Assembly (NCBI GenBank): GCA_949283375.1
Contig: CASDSM010000025.1
Span: 1 to 64,000 of the forward strand
DNA from: an uncultured Eubacteriales bacterium
GTDB taxonomy: Bacteria; Bacillota; Clostridia; Oscillospirales; Oscillospiraceae
Reading direction: 5' to 3'
DNA: 64,000 nt
How positions within the stretch are numbered: the first letter of the stretch is position 1; the number at the start of each line of letters is the position of its first letter. Below, in pieces: positions 48,208 to 56,358 of the stretch. A program made the translations under genes and the position numbers. The notes beneath the pieces were generated by a model, which was given only the letters and a program-made list of their open reading frames with translations, had not been told where the DNA came from and ran no database searches.

Positions 48208-49200
48208 ATGCCCTATGACGCCAATGTGATACAGGCCGCCACCCAGACCCTTCAGGAGAACGCCCGGCGGCATCGCGCGGACTTTGACCGGCGGCGGCAG
48301 GAGATCTACCGCCGCGTCCCCCGCCTGCGGGAGATCGACCGCCAGCTCTCCCAGACCATCCGTCTGGCGGCGCAGGCCGCCCTGCGTCAGGGGGTGGACC
48401 CCGGCCCCGCCCTCGCGCGGGCCAAGGCGCAGAACCTCTCCCTCCAGGCGGAGCGGCGCACCCTGCTCGAGCGCAACCGCTATCCGGCGGATGCCCTGCA
48501 CTACACCCCCCTCTGCCCTCTCTGCAACGACCGGGGCTGGCGCGGGTCGGAGATGTGCCAGTGCCTGCGCGCGCTCTGCGGGGCGGAGCAGGTGAAGCGG
48601 CTCTCCTCCATGCTCGAGCTGGGGGACCAGTCCTTTGACACCTTTGACCTCGACTACTACTCCCCCGTCTATGACCCCGCCATCGGCAGCTCCCCCCGCG
48701 AGGTGATGGAGTTCACGCTGAACATCTGTTTCACCTTCGCTAACCGCTTCGGGCGGCAGGGGGGCAAGAACCTCTTCCTCACCGGCGCGCCCGGGCTGGG
48801 CAAGACCTTCCTCTCCGCCGCCATCGCGCGGGTGGTGAGCGAGAAAGGATACAGCGTGGTCTATGACTCGGCGGTGACCGTCTTCCAGCGCTTTGAGGCC
48901 CAGCGCTTCAACCGGGACGAGCGCGCGGACGGGGATGTGCAGCGCTACTGCACCTGCGACCTGATGATCCTCGACGATCTTGGCAGCGAGATGCTCTCCC
49001 CTCTCGTCCACGCCTCCCTCTACCAGCTCATCAACAGCCGCCTGATCGCCGGGCGGCAGACGGTGATCTCCTCCAACCTCTCCCTCGCAGAGGTGGCGGG
49101 GCGGTACACCCCGCAGGTCGCCTCCCGGCTGGAGGGGGACTACGACGCGGTGCGCTTTTTCGGGGAAGATATCCGGAAACAGAAAAAGAATCGGAATTGA
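48208..49200 (+). CDS. dnaI: Helicase loader DnaI/DnaC-like ATPase
   Basis: 330 residues. The N-terminal helical part contains a Cys-rich zinc-binding segment (CPLCNDRGWRGSEMCQC, about 106-122). The AAA+ domain has Walker A GAPGLGKT and Walker B LMILDDLG, with sensor I in VISSNLS and an Arg-finger-like ASRLEGDY. It loads the DnaB-type helicase at origins and restart sites. It is cotranscribed with the dnaD-like gene, and a terminator follows. Confidence 0.92.
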   Translation: MPYDANVIQAATQTLQENARRHRADFDRRRQEIYRRVPRLREIDRQLSQTIRLAAQAALRQGVDPGPALARAKAQNLSLQAERRTLLERNRYPADALHYTPLCPLCNDRGWRGSEMCQCLRALCGAEQVKRLSSMLELGDQSFDTFDLDYYSPVYDPAIGSSPREVMEFTLNICFTFANRFGRQGGKNLFLTGAPGLGKTFLSAAIARVVSEKGYSVVYDSAVTVFQRFEAQRFNRDERADGDVQRYCTCDLMILDDLGSEMLSPLVHASLYQLINSRLIAGRQTVISSNLSLAEVAGRYTPQVASRLEGDYDAVRFFGEDIRKQKKNRN

Positions 49201-49214
49201 CGAAGTACACGCCA

Positions 49215-49248
49215 TCAGCCCCCGAATTTGGGGGCTGAATTCTTTTTT
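49215..49248 (+). terminator. Terminator of dnaD-dnaI
   Basis: TCAGCCCCC pairs with GGGGGCTGA around GAATTT and is followed by ATTCTTTTTT. Confidence 0.9.
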
Positions 49249-49327
49249 GCGCTTCTCCCGCATCGACCCCCTTCGCCCGGCGCGGTTGCTATTCTAGTCC
49301 TATCCACCCCCCTTGGAAAGGAACGTG

Positions 49328-50215
49328 ATGGGAAATATGGCATTGCCGCGAAGGAAAGGCCCTTTTGAGAGCGTCCGCGTGCTCTCCCTGCCGGTCTGGC
49401 AGATCCACCCCAACCCCAACCAGCCGCGCACCGTCTTCGCCGTCAAGGCGCTCGAGGAGCTGGCCGCCTCCATCCGGGAGCACGGCATTCTCCAGCCTCT
49501 CACCGTCCGCCGTCTGGACGACCGGAGCTATGAGCTCATCTCAGGCGAGCGGCGCCTGCGCGCGGCGCGGATGGCCCATCTGGAGACGGTGCCCTGCCTC
49601 CTGCTGCGCTCGGACAGCCTGGAGTCCTCCCTGCTCGCCCTGATTGAAAATCTACAGCGCGCCGACCTCGACTTTGTGGACGAGGCCCTCGCCCTGGAGC
49701 AGCTGATCTCCACCTTCCATCTCAGTCAGGAGGAGGCCGCCCGGCGGATCGGCAAGAGCCAGTCCGCCGTGGCCAACAAGCTGCGCCTGCTCAAGCTCTC
49801 CGCCCCCGTGCTCGAGGCGCTGCGGCGCAACGGGCTGACCGAACGCCACGGCCGTGCCCTGCTCCGCCTGCCCGCCGAGCTGCGCGGACCGGTGCTGCGG
49901 CAGATGATCGTAGAGAAGCTCACCGTCGCGCGGACGGAGGAGCTGGTGGAGCAGGTCCTCCACCCCGCACCCCACGCCCTGCCGGAGCCGGAGGCCCCGC
50001 CCGCCCCCGAGGCCGCGCCGGAGCCGTCCACCCGGCGGCGGGCGGCGCGCAGGCCGGTCCTCCTCGTGCGCGACATCCGCATCTTTCTCAACACGATCGA
50101 GCACAGCATGGACGTGATGCGCCGCTCCGGCATCGCCGCCTCCTGCGGGCGGGAGGAAGATGAGGACGCCATCCGCCTCACCATCACCATCTCCAAGGCG
50201 GCACGGCGGGGGTGA
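49328..50215 (+). CDS. noc: Nucleoid occlusion protein Noc (ParB paralogue)
   Basis: 295 residues. A ParB/Spo0J N-domain (about 20-115) has the CTP-binding GERRLRAAR and NLQRADLDFVDEA. The helix-turn-helix includes EEAARRIGKSQSAVANKLRLLKLS. The C-terminus reads VRDIRIFLNTIEHSMDVMRRSG...LTITISK, which matches the Noc-type dimerisation end rather than ParB. Noc binds scattered sites and keeps FtsZ away from the nucleoid. The ATG at 49328 follows GAAAGGAACGTG; an upstream TTG is rejected. The parS-like cluster and soj/spo0J follow. Confidence 0.88.
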   Translation: MGNMALPRRKGPFESVRVLSLPVWQIHPNPNQPRTVFAVKALEELAASIREHGILQPLTVRRLDDRSYELISGERRLRAARMAHLETVPCLLLRSDSLESSLLALIENLQRADLDFVDEALALEQLISTFHLSQEEAARRIGKSQSAVANKLRLLKLSAPVLEALRRNGLTERHGRALLRLPAELRGPVLRQMIVEKLTVARTEELVEQVLHPAPHALPEPEAPPAPEAAPEPSTRRRAARRPVLLVRDIRIFLNTIEHSMDVMRRSGIAASCGREEDEDAIRLTITISKAARRG

Positions 50216-50376
50216 GGGATGCATGCGCTCCCCCTCCTCCGTCTGTGGGTTGGGCGGCGGCTGGTGCTGCGCGTCTCCCGGCGGCGGGCGGCGCTCTCCC
50301 TCACGGTGATTCGGCGGAGGCCCGCCCGGCGGTCCGCCGGGCGATTGCCGCCCGCGCAGGCGGGCCGTCCGGCGGA

Positions 50377-50392
50377 TGTTTCACGGGAAACA
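50377..50392 (+). promoter_or_regulatory. parS/Noc-box-like site 1
   Basis: TGTTTCACGGGAAACA. The left half matches parS (TTTCAC), the right half the Noc box (GGGAAA). It is the first of three identical, same-direction copies. Confidence 0.75.
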
Positions 50393-50421
50393 TTTGCGCT
50401 GCCCGCCGCGCCGGAGGATGA

Positions 50422-50437
50422 TGTTTCACGGGAAACA
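50422..50437 (+). promoter_or_regulatory. parS/Noc-box-like site 2
   Basis: Identical 16-mer TGTTTCACGGGAAACA, 45 bp after the first copy. Confidence 0.75.
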
Positions 50438-50478
50438 ATTTCCCCGGCGACCGCTCCCGCTCCGCCGGAGGAGAGGAA

Positions 50479-50494
50479 TGTTTCACGGGAAACA
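50479..50494 (+). promoter_or_regulatory. parS/Noc-box-like site 3
   Basis: Identical 16-mer TGTTTCACGGGAAACA, 57 bp after the second copy and 97 bp upstream of the soj -35 box. Confidence 0.75.
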
Positions 50495-50590
50495 CTGTGC
50501 CCGGTCGGGACGATCCTCCCATGCGCGCCGCTCCCGCCCCCTCTCCCCTCCCCCGCGATGGCAGAAAACGGGAATTTCTCCTCGTCACAG

Positions 50591-50619
50591 TTGCAATGCC
50601 CGGGAAGATGGACTATAAT
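50591..50619 (+). promoter_or_regulatory. Sigma-A promoter of soj-spo0J
   Basis: TTGCAA (50591-50596), 17 bp, TATAAT (50614-50619). The GTG start of the ParA gene lies 71 bp downstream. The rest of the 50216-50689 gap holds the three parS-like sites and no convincing gene. Confidence 0.75.
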
Positions 50620-50689
50620 ATTATCCAGCGAACCGGGCGCATGTTCCGGACACGCGAAGGGTCATTTTCCCAAATCAGGTGGTGTTTCT

Positions 50690-51448
50690 GTGGCAAAACG
50701 TGTTGTCATTGCAAATCAAAAGGGGGGCGTCGGCAAGACGACGACGGCGGTCAACCTCGCCGCATCGCTGACACAGGCGGGCAAAAGGGTCCTCCTGTGC
50801 GACTTCGACCCCCAGGCAAACGCCACCTCCGGCCTCGGCGTGGACAAGAACAGCGTCTCGCCCAATATCTACGACGTGCTCATCGACGGGGCGGACCCGG
50901 AAAAGGCGGTGGTCTCCACCGACTGGGGGGACGTGCTGCCGAGCAACAAGGCGCTCTCCGGCGCGGGGGTGGAAATGGTCGGGATGGAGGGGCGTGAGTT
51001 TCTCCTGCGCGGCGTGCTCGACCGTCTGGAGGAGCGGTATGACTACATCCTGATCGACTGCCCTCCCTCCCTCGAGCTGCTCACCCTGAACGGCCTGTGC
51101 GCGGCGGACACCGTGCTCGTGCCGGTCCAGTGCGAATACTACGCGCTGGAGGGGCTGAGCGATCTGCTGACCACCATCCGCATCGTCAAGCGGCGGCTCA
51201 ACCGCAAGATCGCCCTGGAGGGGGTCCTGCTGACCATGTTTGACGGGCGGACGAACCTCTCCCTCCAGGTGGCGGAGGAGGTCAAGCGGCACTTCCCGGG
51301 GCAGGTCTACGCCACCGTCATCCCGCGCAACGTCCGGCTCTCCGAGGCCCCGAGCCACGGCAGACCGGTGGCCGCCTACGACCGCTACTCCACCGGGGCG
51401 GCGGCCTATCAGCGGCTGGCGGAGGAATTTTTACAGCACAACGCATAA
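50690..51448 (+). CDS. soj: Chromosome-partitioning ATPase ParA/Soj
   Basis: 252 residues, typical for Soj. Deviant Walker A KGGVGKTTTAVNLAA (about 11-25), DFDPQANAT (Walker A'), and YILIDCPPSLELLTLNGL (Walker B) are all present. Soj dimerises with ATP on DNA and works with ParB/Spo0J in origin segregation and DnaA control. Translation starts at GTG (50690) with AGGTGGTG upstream; the open frame continues upstream but only as translated parS-region sequence. The parB gene follows at 18 bp. Confidence 0.95.
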   Translation: MAKRVVIANQKGGVGKTTTAVNLAASLTQAGKRVLLCDFDPQANATSGLGVDKNSVSPNIYDVLIDGADPEKAVVSTDWGDVLPSNKALSGAGVEMVGMEGREFLLRGVLDRLEERYDYILIDCPPSLELLTLNGLCAADTVLVPVQCEYYALEGLSDLLTTIRIVKRRLNRKIALEGVLLTMFDGRTNLSLQVAEEVKRHFPGQVYATVIPRNVRLSEAPSHGRPVAAYDRYSTGAAAYQRLAEEFLQHNA

Positions 51449-51466
51449 AGGGGGAAGGAATCAGGG

Positions 51467-52351
51467 ATGTCAAAGCGCAATTTCAGTTCCGGCCTGGGCC
51501 GCGGGCTGGGCGCCCTGCTGGGCGACGCCGCGGAGCAGCCGGAGTTTGAGGGCGTCTCCACCCTCCCGCTTGAGAAGGTGCGCCCCAATCAGGACCAGCC
51601 GCGCAAGCAGTTTGACAGCCAGTCGCTGGCGGAGCTGGCGGACTCCATCCGCCTGCACGGGGTGCTCCAGCCGATCAATGTGCGGCTGATGCCCTCCGGC
51701 TACTATCAGATCATCTCGGGTGAGCGCCGCTGGCGGGCCGCCCGTGAGGCGGGCCTGGAGGAGATCCCCGCCGTCGTGCTCGAGGCGGACGACCGCCGCG
51801 CGATGGAGCTCGGCCTGATTGAGAACCTCCAGCGCGAGGACCTCAACGCGATGGAGGAGGCGCGCGGCTATCAGACGCTGATGCAGGAATACGGCATGAC
51901 GCAGGAGGAGGTCGCCCGCCAGGTGGGCAAGAGCCGCCCTGCCGTGGCCAACGCCGTCCGCCTGCTCGCCCTGCCGCAGGAGCTGGCGGAATATGTGGAG
52001 GCGGACATCCTCTCCGCCGGACACGCCCGCGCCCTGCTCAGCCTGGGCGATGCCGGGCAGATGAAGGCGGTGGCGGACAAGATCGCCGAGCGCCAGCTCT
52101 CCGTCCGGCAGACAGAGGAGCTGGTCCGCCAGATGCAGCGCCTCGCCGCGCAGCCGGAGGAGGACGCCCGGCGCAGCCCGGCAGAGGTGGACTACGCCGC
52201 CGTCGCCGCCCGCGACCTGGCCGACAGCCTGGGCCGGAAGGTCAAAATCGTCTCCGGACGGAAAAAGGGCCGTCTGGAGCTGGAATACTATGGGGTGGAC
52301 GACTTAAACGACCTGCTCGAGGCGCTGCACAGGCTGCCCCGGCGGGGCTGA
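51467..52351 (+). CDS. spo0J: Chromosome-partitioning protein ParB/Spo0J
   Basis: 294 residues. The CTPase N-domain shows GERRWRAAREAGLEEIP and ENLQREDLNAMEEA. The parS-binding HTH lies in TQEEVARQVGKSRPAVANAVRLLALP, and HARALL follows. The C-terminal dimerisation region (KVKIVSGRKKGRLELEYYG) is of the ParB type, unlike the Noc paralogue upstream. ParB loads at parS, spreads as a clamp and recruits condensin. RBS GGAAGG precedes the ATG, and serS is 32 bp downstream. Confidence 0.95.
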   Translation: MSKRNFSSGLGRGLGALLGDAAEQPEFEGVSTLPLEKVRPNQDQPRKQFDSQSLAELADSIRLHGVLQPINVRLMPSGYYQIISGERRWRAAREAGLEEIPAVVLEADDRRAMELGLIENLQREDLNAMEEARGYQTLMQEYGMTQEEVARQVGKSRPAVANAVRLLALPQELAEYVEADILSAGHARALLSLGDAGQMKAVADKIAERQLSVRQTEELVRQMQRLAAQPEEDARRSPAEVDYAAVAARDLADSLGRKVKIVSGRKKGRLELEYYGVDDLNDLLEALHRLPRRG

Positions 52352-52383
52352 GCGCCCACCAACACCAAGGAGAGAGAACCGAC

Positions 52384-53736
52384 ATGTTAGACATCAGATT
52401 TGTCCGTGATAACCCGGAGATCGTCCGGCAGAACCTGCGCAACAAGTTCCAGGAGGAGAAGCTGCCCTTGGTGGACGAGGTGATCGACCTCTATCAGCGC
52501 AGTCTGGAGGCCAAGAAGGCAGCCGAGGCTCTGCAGGCCAACCGCAACACCCTCTCCAGGCAGATCGGCATGCTCAAGGGCCAGGCCAAGCGCCAGCCGG
52601 AGCGCGCCGCCGAGCTGGAGGCGCAGGTGGACGCCATCACCGCCCAGGTGAACGCCGAGGCGGAGGAGCGCCGCAAGCTCGAGGAGCAGGCGGACGCCCT
52701 CGGCGCGAAGGTCCGCGAGATCATGCTGCAGATCCCCAATATCATCGACCCCTCCGTGCCCATCGGCCCGAACGACAGCCACAATGTGGAGGTCGCCCGC
52801 TTCGGCGAGCCGGTGGTCCCCGACTTTGAGATCCCCTATCACACCGATATCATCGAGTCCTTCTCCGGGTTGGACCTGGACGCGGCCCGCCGCGTCTCCG
52901 GCAACGGGTTTTACTACCTGCTCGGCGACATCGCCCGGCTGCACGAGGCGGTGCTCGCCTACGCGCGCGACTTCATGATCGACAAGGGCTTCACCTACGT
53001 CATCCCCCCCTTCCTGATCCACGGCCGCGTGGTGGAGGGCGTGATGTCCTTCCCCGAGATGGACGCCATGATGTACAAGATCGAGGGGGAGGACCTCTAC
53101 CTGATCGGCACCTCGGAGCACTCCATGATCGGCCGCTTCATCGACCAGATCCTCCCCGGGGAGAGTCTGCCGCTCACCCTCACCTCCTACTCCCCCTGCT
53201 TCCGCAAGGAGAAGGGCGCCCACGGCATTGAGGAGCGCGGCCTGTACCGCATCCATCAGTTCGAGAAGCAGGAGATGATCGTCGTCTGCAAGCCGGAGGA
53301 CTCCATGGCGTGGTATGAGAAGATGTGGCGCTACTCCGTCGAGCTCTTCCGCAGCCTGGATATCCCCGTCCGCCAGCTCGAGTGCTGCTCGGGCGACCTG
53401 GCCGACCTGAAGGTGAAGAGCTGCGACATTGAGGCCTGGTCTCCCCGCCAGCAGAAATACTTTGAGGTCTGCTCCTGCTCCAACCTGGGCGACGCCCAGG
53501 CCCGCCGGCTGGGCATCCGCTACAGCGAGGCGGTCACCGTCACCAACCGCAAGGGCCAGAAGGTGACGAAGAATGTGAACAGCCTCGTCCACACCCTGAA
53601 CAACACCGTCGTCGCCCCGCCGCGGATGCTCATCGCCCTGCTGGAGAACAACCTCCAGGCAGACGGCTCGGTCCGCATTCCGGAGGTGCTGCGGCCCTAC
53701 ATGGGCGGCAAGGAGATCCTCATTCCGAAGAAGTGA
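52384..53736 (+). CDS. serS: Seryl-tRNA synthetase
   Basis: 450 residues, with a slightly long C-terminus. The N-terminal antiparallel coiled-coil arm (about 30-105) grips tRNA-Ser. Class II motifs include IGTSEHSMIGRF, SPCFRKEKGAHGIEERGLYRIHQF (motif 2 in two parts) and the C-terminal VAPPRMLIALLENN (motif 3). It charges tRNA-Ser with serine. Some Ser synthetases are preceded by T-box leaders, but I see none in the 32-bp gap, so it is read from the soj/spo0J transcript or an unrecognised promoter. Confidence 0.97.
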   Translation: MLDIRFVRDNPEIVRQNLRNKFQEEKLPLVDEVIDLYQRSLEAKKAAEALQANRNTLSRQIGMLKGQAKRQPERAAELEAQVDAITAQVNAEAEERRKLEEQADALGAKVREIMLQIPNIIDPSVPIGPNDSHNVEVARFGEPVVPDFEIPYHTDIIESFSGLDLDAARRVSGNGFYYLLGDIARLHEAVLAYARDFMIDKGFTYVIPPFLIHGRVVEGVMSFPEMDAMMYKIEGEDLYLIGTSEHSMIGRFIDQILPGESLPLTLTSYSPCFRKEKGAHGIEERGLYRIHQFEKQEMIVVCKPEDSMAWYEKMWRYSVELFRSLDIPVRQLECCSGDLADLKVKSCDIEAWSPRQQKYFEVCSCSNLGDAQARRLGIRYSEAVTVTNRKGQKVTKNVNSLVHTLNNTVVAPPRMLIALLENNLQADGSVRIPEVLRPYMGGKEILIPKK

Positions 53737-53822
53737 GCCTCTCCCCTCCCCCGGCACAGCCGGGAACACCCGGGTTCCTCGCAGGAAAATCCTGTCAAAT
53801 AGAATAAAAGAGGTGCTGTACA

Positions 53823-54242
53823 ATGAAAAAGATCGTCAAAATCATCGGCGCGGCCAGTGCCGCCGCCCTCGCCGCCGCCCTGGTCCCCTATCGCTTCAAG
53901 TCGGACAAGGAGTCCGGCGAGTTCGAGCTGGGCGGCCTGCTGTGGAACCTGAAGAAGACCGCCGGTGAGGAGGAGGACACCTACACCATGGAACTGCTCC
54001 CCTTCCTGAACCAGGAGGTCGAGGAGAAGGAGGCCGAGCTCGCCGGCCAGGAGGAGCCTGTGGAGGAGCCCTTCGCCGAGCAGCCTGAGGGCGAGCTCAT
54101 CGTCGAGGAGGTCAAGACGGACGCCGAGCCGGTGGAGGAGCCCTTTGCCGAGGAGCCCACGGTGGAGATCACCGTCGAGGTCTCCGACGAGGACTCCGGC
54201 GAGGACGAGGCCCCCGAGCTGCCCCCTGAGGCCGCCAACTGA
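53823..54242 (+). CDS. Small acidic exported or membrane-associated protein, hypothetical
   Basis: 139 residues. The N-terminus (KKIVKIIGAASAAALAAALVPYRF) is a short basic-hydrophobic segment that could be a signal anchor. The rest is highly acidic, with two copies of the EPVEEPFAEE/Q motif (about 78-90 and 102-115) and a Glu/Asp/Pro-rich end. I do not recognise the family. It starts behind AGAGGTG and is followed after 5 bp by a small membrane protein gene, with which it is probably coexpressed. Confidence 0.7.
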   Translation: MKKIVKIIGAASAAALAAALVPYRFKSDKESGEFELGGLLWNLKKTAGEEEDTYTMELLPFLNQEVEEKEAELAGQEEPVEEPFAEQPEGELIVEEVKTDAEPVEEPFAEEPTVEITVEVSDEDSGEDEAPELPPEAAN

Positions 54243-54247
54243 GGTCG

Positions 54248-54538
54248 ATGGGGGATAAGCGGATCTGGGCGATGGTGGGCGCGGTGTACGTCATCCTCGC
54301 CACCCTGCTGACCACCTACTGGATCGCCACCACCTCCCTGCTCACCGGCATCACCGGCCTGATGCTCGTCCCCCTCTGCGGCGGGATGTGCGCCCAGTGC
54401 CTGAACTGGCGGTGGAAGGCCGCGCGCGGCCTGCGGAAGGGAAATCCCCTCCTCTTTCTCCTGCTCGCCATCGCCTGCGGCGCAGGCACACTGCTCACGC
54501 TTGTGATCGGAACTGTTCAGCTGATCGGCCAGTTCTGA
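54248..54538 (+). CDS. Small membrane protein, hypothetical
   Basis: 96 residues with two or three hydrophobic segments (about 8-30, 33-45 and 68-95) and a basic loop (WRWKAARGLRKG) between them. No family is recognised. The GAGGTCG ribosome site overlaps the end of the preceding acidic-protein gene. A terminator follows, so the two form the end of a transcript. Confidence 0.65.
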   Translation: MGDKRIWAMVGAVYVILATLLTTYWIATTSLLTGITGLMLVPLCGGMCAQCLNWRWKAARGLRKGNPLLFLLLAIACGAGTLLTLVIGTVQLIGQF

Positions 54539-54560
54539 GTAAAACCAAATCTTCCCGCAA

Positions 54561-54596
54561 AAGCCGGGCAGAGGCGCTGCCTTTGCCTGGCTTTTT
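54561..54596 (+). terminator. Terminator after the small membrane protein gene
   Basis: AAGCCGGGCAGAGGC pairs imperfectly with GCCTTTGCCTGGCTT and is followed by TTTT. Confidence 0.8.
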
Positions 54597-54633
54597 CCGT
54601 CGCGGGAAGAGGTGCTTTCAACCATGGACCTCC

Positions 54634-54741
54634 CCGTAGGGGCGCACCCTGTGCGCCCGCGTGCTGCCGCGCATGTTTCGACGGGGCCTGCACGAAACAC
54701 CGCCGTTCCCCTTTACGGGCGCACGCGGTGCGCCCCTACGG
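54634..54741. repeat. Inverted pair of a dispersed CCGTAGGGGCGCACC repeat
   Basis: CCGTAGGGGCGCACCCTGTG begins at 54634 and its inverted relative, ending GTGCGCCCCTACGG, spans 54715-54741; the two could fold over about 50 bp. A further copy lies at 61456-61483. This kind of element is scattered in intergenic regions of many Oscillospiraceae genomes. Confidence 0.7.
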
Positions 54742-54781
54742 TCCCCTTCCTATCTTCGCCGCCGAAAGGAGCGCTTTCCGA

Positions 54782-55483
54782 ATGAACGCCATTCTCACCG
54801 ACGGGCTGCGCGCGCTCGGGCTGGACCCGTCGCGCGCCCCCATCCTGGAGCAATACGCCTCCCTCCTGCTGGAGGGGAACCGGGTGACCAACCTGACCGC
54901 CATCACCGCGCCGGACGAGGTCGCCCGGCTGCACATGCTCGACTGCGCCGCCGTGGCCGCATGCATCCCGCTGGCCGGCCTGCGCGTGCTCGACGTTGGG
55001 ACGGGGGCGGGCTTCCCCGGACTGGTGCTGCGGGCGGTGGAGCCCTCCATCCAGCTCACCCTGCTCGACAGCCTGGGCAAGCGGACGGACTGGCTGCGGG
55101 AGACCGCCCCCAGGCTGGGCGGGAGCGAGGTCGCCGTCCTCCACGGCCGGGCGGAGGAGTATGGCCGGGATGCGGCCCTGCGGGAGCAGTTTGACCTGGT
55201 CACCTCCCGCGCGGTGGCCGATTTGCGGATGCTCGCCGAGCTCTGCCTCCCCTTCGTGCGCGTGGGCGGGCGCTTTGCCGCGATGAAGGCGGATGCCTGC
55301 GCGCAGGAGAAGGCCCAGGCCGCCCACGCCGTCGAAATGCTCGGCGGCCGCTTTCTCGCCGACGAGGTCTACACCATCCCCGGCACGGAGATCACGCGCC
55401 GCCTGGTCCTCGTGGAGAAGGCCGCGCCCACCCCGGCGCAGTATCCCCGCCGCTTTGCGCGCATCCGCAAGAGCCCGCTCTGA
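54782..55483 (+). CDS. rsmG: 16S rRNA (guanine527-N7)-methyltransferase RsmG
   Basis: 233 residues. VLDVGTGAGFPGLVLRAVEP is the SAM-binding motif I, TSRAVADLRMLAELC the conserved catalytic region, and LEGNRVTNLTAIT the N-terminal signature. RsmG methylates G527 of 16S rRNA; its loss gives low-level streptomycin resistance. In many Firmicutes it lies between mnmG and noc/soj near the origin; here it is separated from noc by soj, spo0J and serS. The ATG at 54782 follows AAAGGAG; the frame extension upstream runs through the repeat. Confidence 0.95.
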   Translation: MNAILTDGLRALGLDPSRAPILEQYASLLLEGNRVTNLTAITAPDEVARLHMLDCAAVAACIPLAGLRVLDVGTGAGFPGLVLRAVEPSIQLTLLDSLGKRTDWLRETAPRLGGSEVAVLHGRAEEYGRDAALREQFDLVTSRAVADLRMLAELCLPFVRVGGRFAAMKADACAQEKAQAAHAVEMLGGRFLADEVYTIPGTEITRRLVLVEKAAPTPAQYPRRFARIRKSPL

Positions 55484-55531
55484 GAGACAACAGTTCGAAA
55501 CGTCAAGACGGAAAAATGCCACAAAATATTC

Positions 55532-55561
55532 TTGTAACTCCACTTTCCCCTGTGCTATAAT
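55532..55561 (+). promoter_or_regulatory. Promoter of the MinD-like gene
   Basis: TTGTAA (55532-55537), 18 bp, extended -10 TGC-TATAAT (55556-55561), 21 bp upstream of the start codon. Confidence 0.7.
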
Positions 55562-55581
55562 GCTGGTATATGGAGGTTGGT

Positions 55582-56319
55582 ATGGGCACTGCCATTGTCA
55601 TCACATCGGGAAAAGGCGGCACGGGCAAGTCCTCCCTCACGGCGGGGCTGGGCTCCTGTCTGGCCGCGATGGGCAAGCGGGTGCTTTGCGTCGATATGGA
55701 CATCGGCCTGCGCAATCTGGACCTGACGCTCGGCATGTCGGATGTGGCGCTGATGGACGTATCTGACGTGCTGGAGGGGCGCTGCCCGCTCAGCCACGCG
55801 GCGGCGGTCCACCCGAAACTGGAGCATCTGGCCCTGCTGCCCGCGCCGGTGACCCCGCCGCGCACGCCGCTGCGGCCGGAGGGGATGGCCGCTCTCGTCG
55901 CCGAGGCGAAGGAGCGGTATGATTTCTGCCTGATTGACAGCCCGGCCGGGCTCGGCTCCGGCTTCCAGCTCTCTATCTGCGCCGCGGACCGCGCGGTCGT
56001 GGTCTCCACCACCGACCCGGCCTCCCTGCGCGCGGCGCAGTCGGCGGTAGGCTGCCTGCGGCGGCGGGAGATTCCGATTCACCTGGTGGTCAACCGGGTC
56101 ACCCGCGCCTTCCTGCGCAAGACACATACCAATATCGACGACGCGATGGACGCCCTCGGCCTGCCGCTGCTGGGCATTATTCCGGAGGACGCGCGCATTC
56201 CTCTGGCCGCCAGCCGGGGCATTCCGGTCATCATGACCTCCCGCCGGGGCGGCGCGCGGGCGTATTACAATATCTCCCGGCGGATTTTGGGCGAGCGCGT
56301 GCCGCCCATGCGCATCTGA
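55582..56319 (+). CDS. MinD/ParA-family P-loop ATPase
   Basis: 245 residues. Deviant Walker A GKGGTGKSSLTAGL, VDMDIGLRNLDLTLG (MinD-type switch) and FCLIDSPAGLGSGF (Walker B) place it in the MinD branch of the ParA superfamily. The C-terminus (RRILGERVPPMRI) is short and lacks a clear amphipathic membrane-targeting helix. It may be a septum-placement MinD or a MinD-like ATPase with another partner; no minC or minE is in view. The ATG at 55582 follows GGAGG at 5 bases; the ATG at 55570 has no ribosome site. Confidence 0.88.
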   Translation: MGTAIVITSGKGGTGKSSLTAGLGSCLAAMGKRVLCVDMDIGLRNLDLTLGMSDVALMDVSDVLEGRCPLSHAAAVHPKLEHLALLPAPVTPPRTPLRPEGMAALVAEAKERYDFCLIDSPAGLGSGFQLSICAADRAVVVSTTDPASLRAAQSAVGCLRRREIPIHLVVNRVTRAFLRKTHTNIDDAMDALGLPLLGIIPEDARIPLAASRGIPVIMTSRRGGARAYYNISRRILGERVPPMRI

Positions 56320-56358
56320 CACGCGCCGGAATCACACGGAAAAGAGGAGGTCTTGTCA

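Noticed and set aside
50219..50689. Long in-frame extension of the ParA gene upstream, containing VSRET three times
   Set aside because: VSRET is simply the translation of the three in-phase parS-like sites. The stretch is Pro/Arg-rich, has a promoter inside it, and the soj start at GTG 50690 with its own ribosome site gives the normal protein length.
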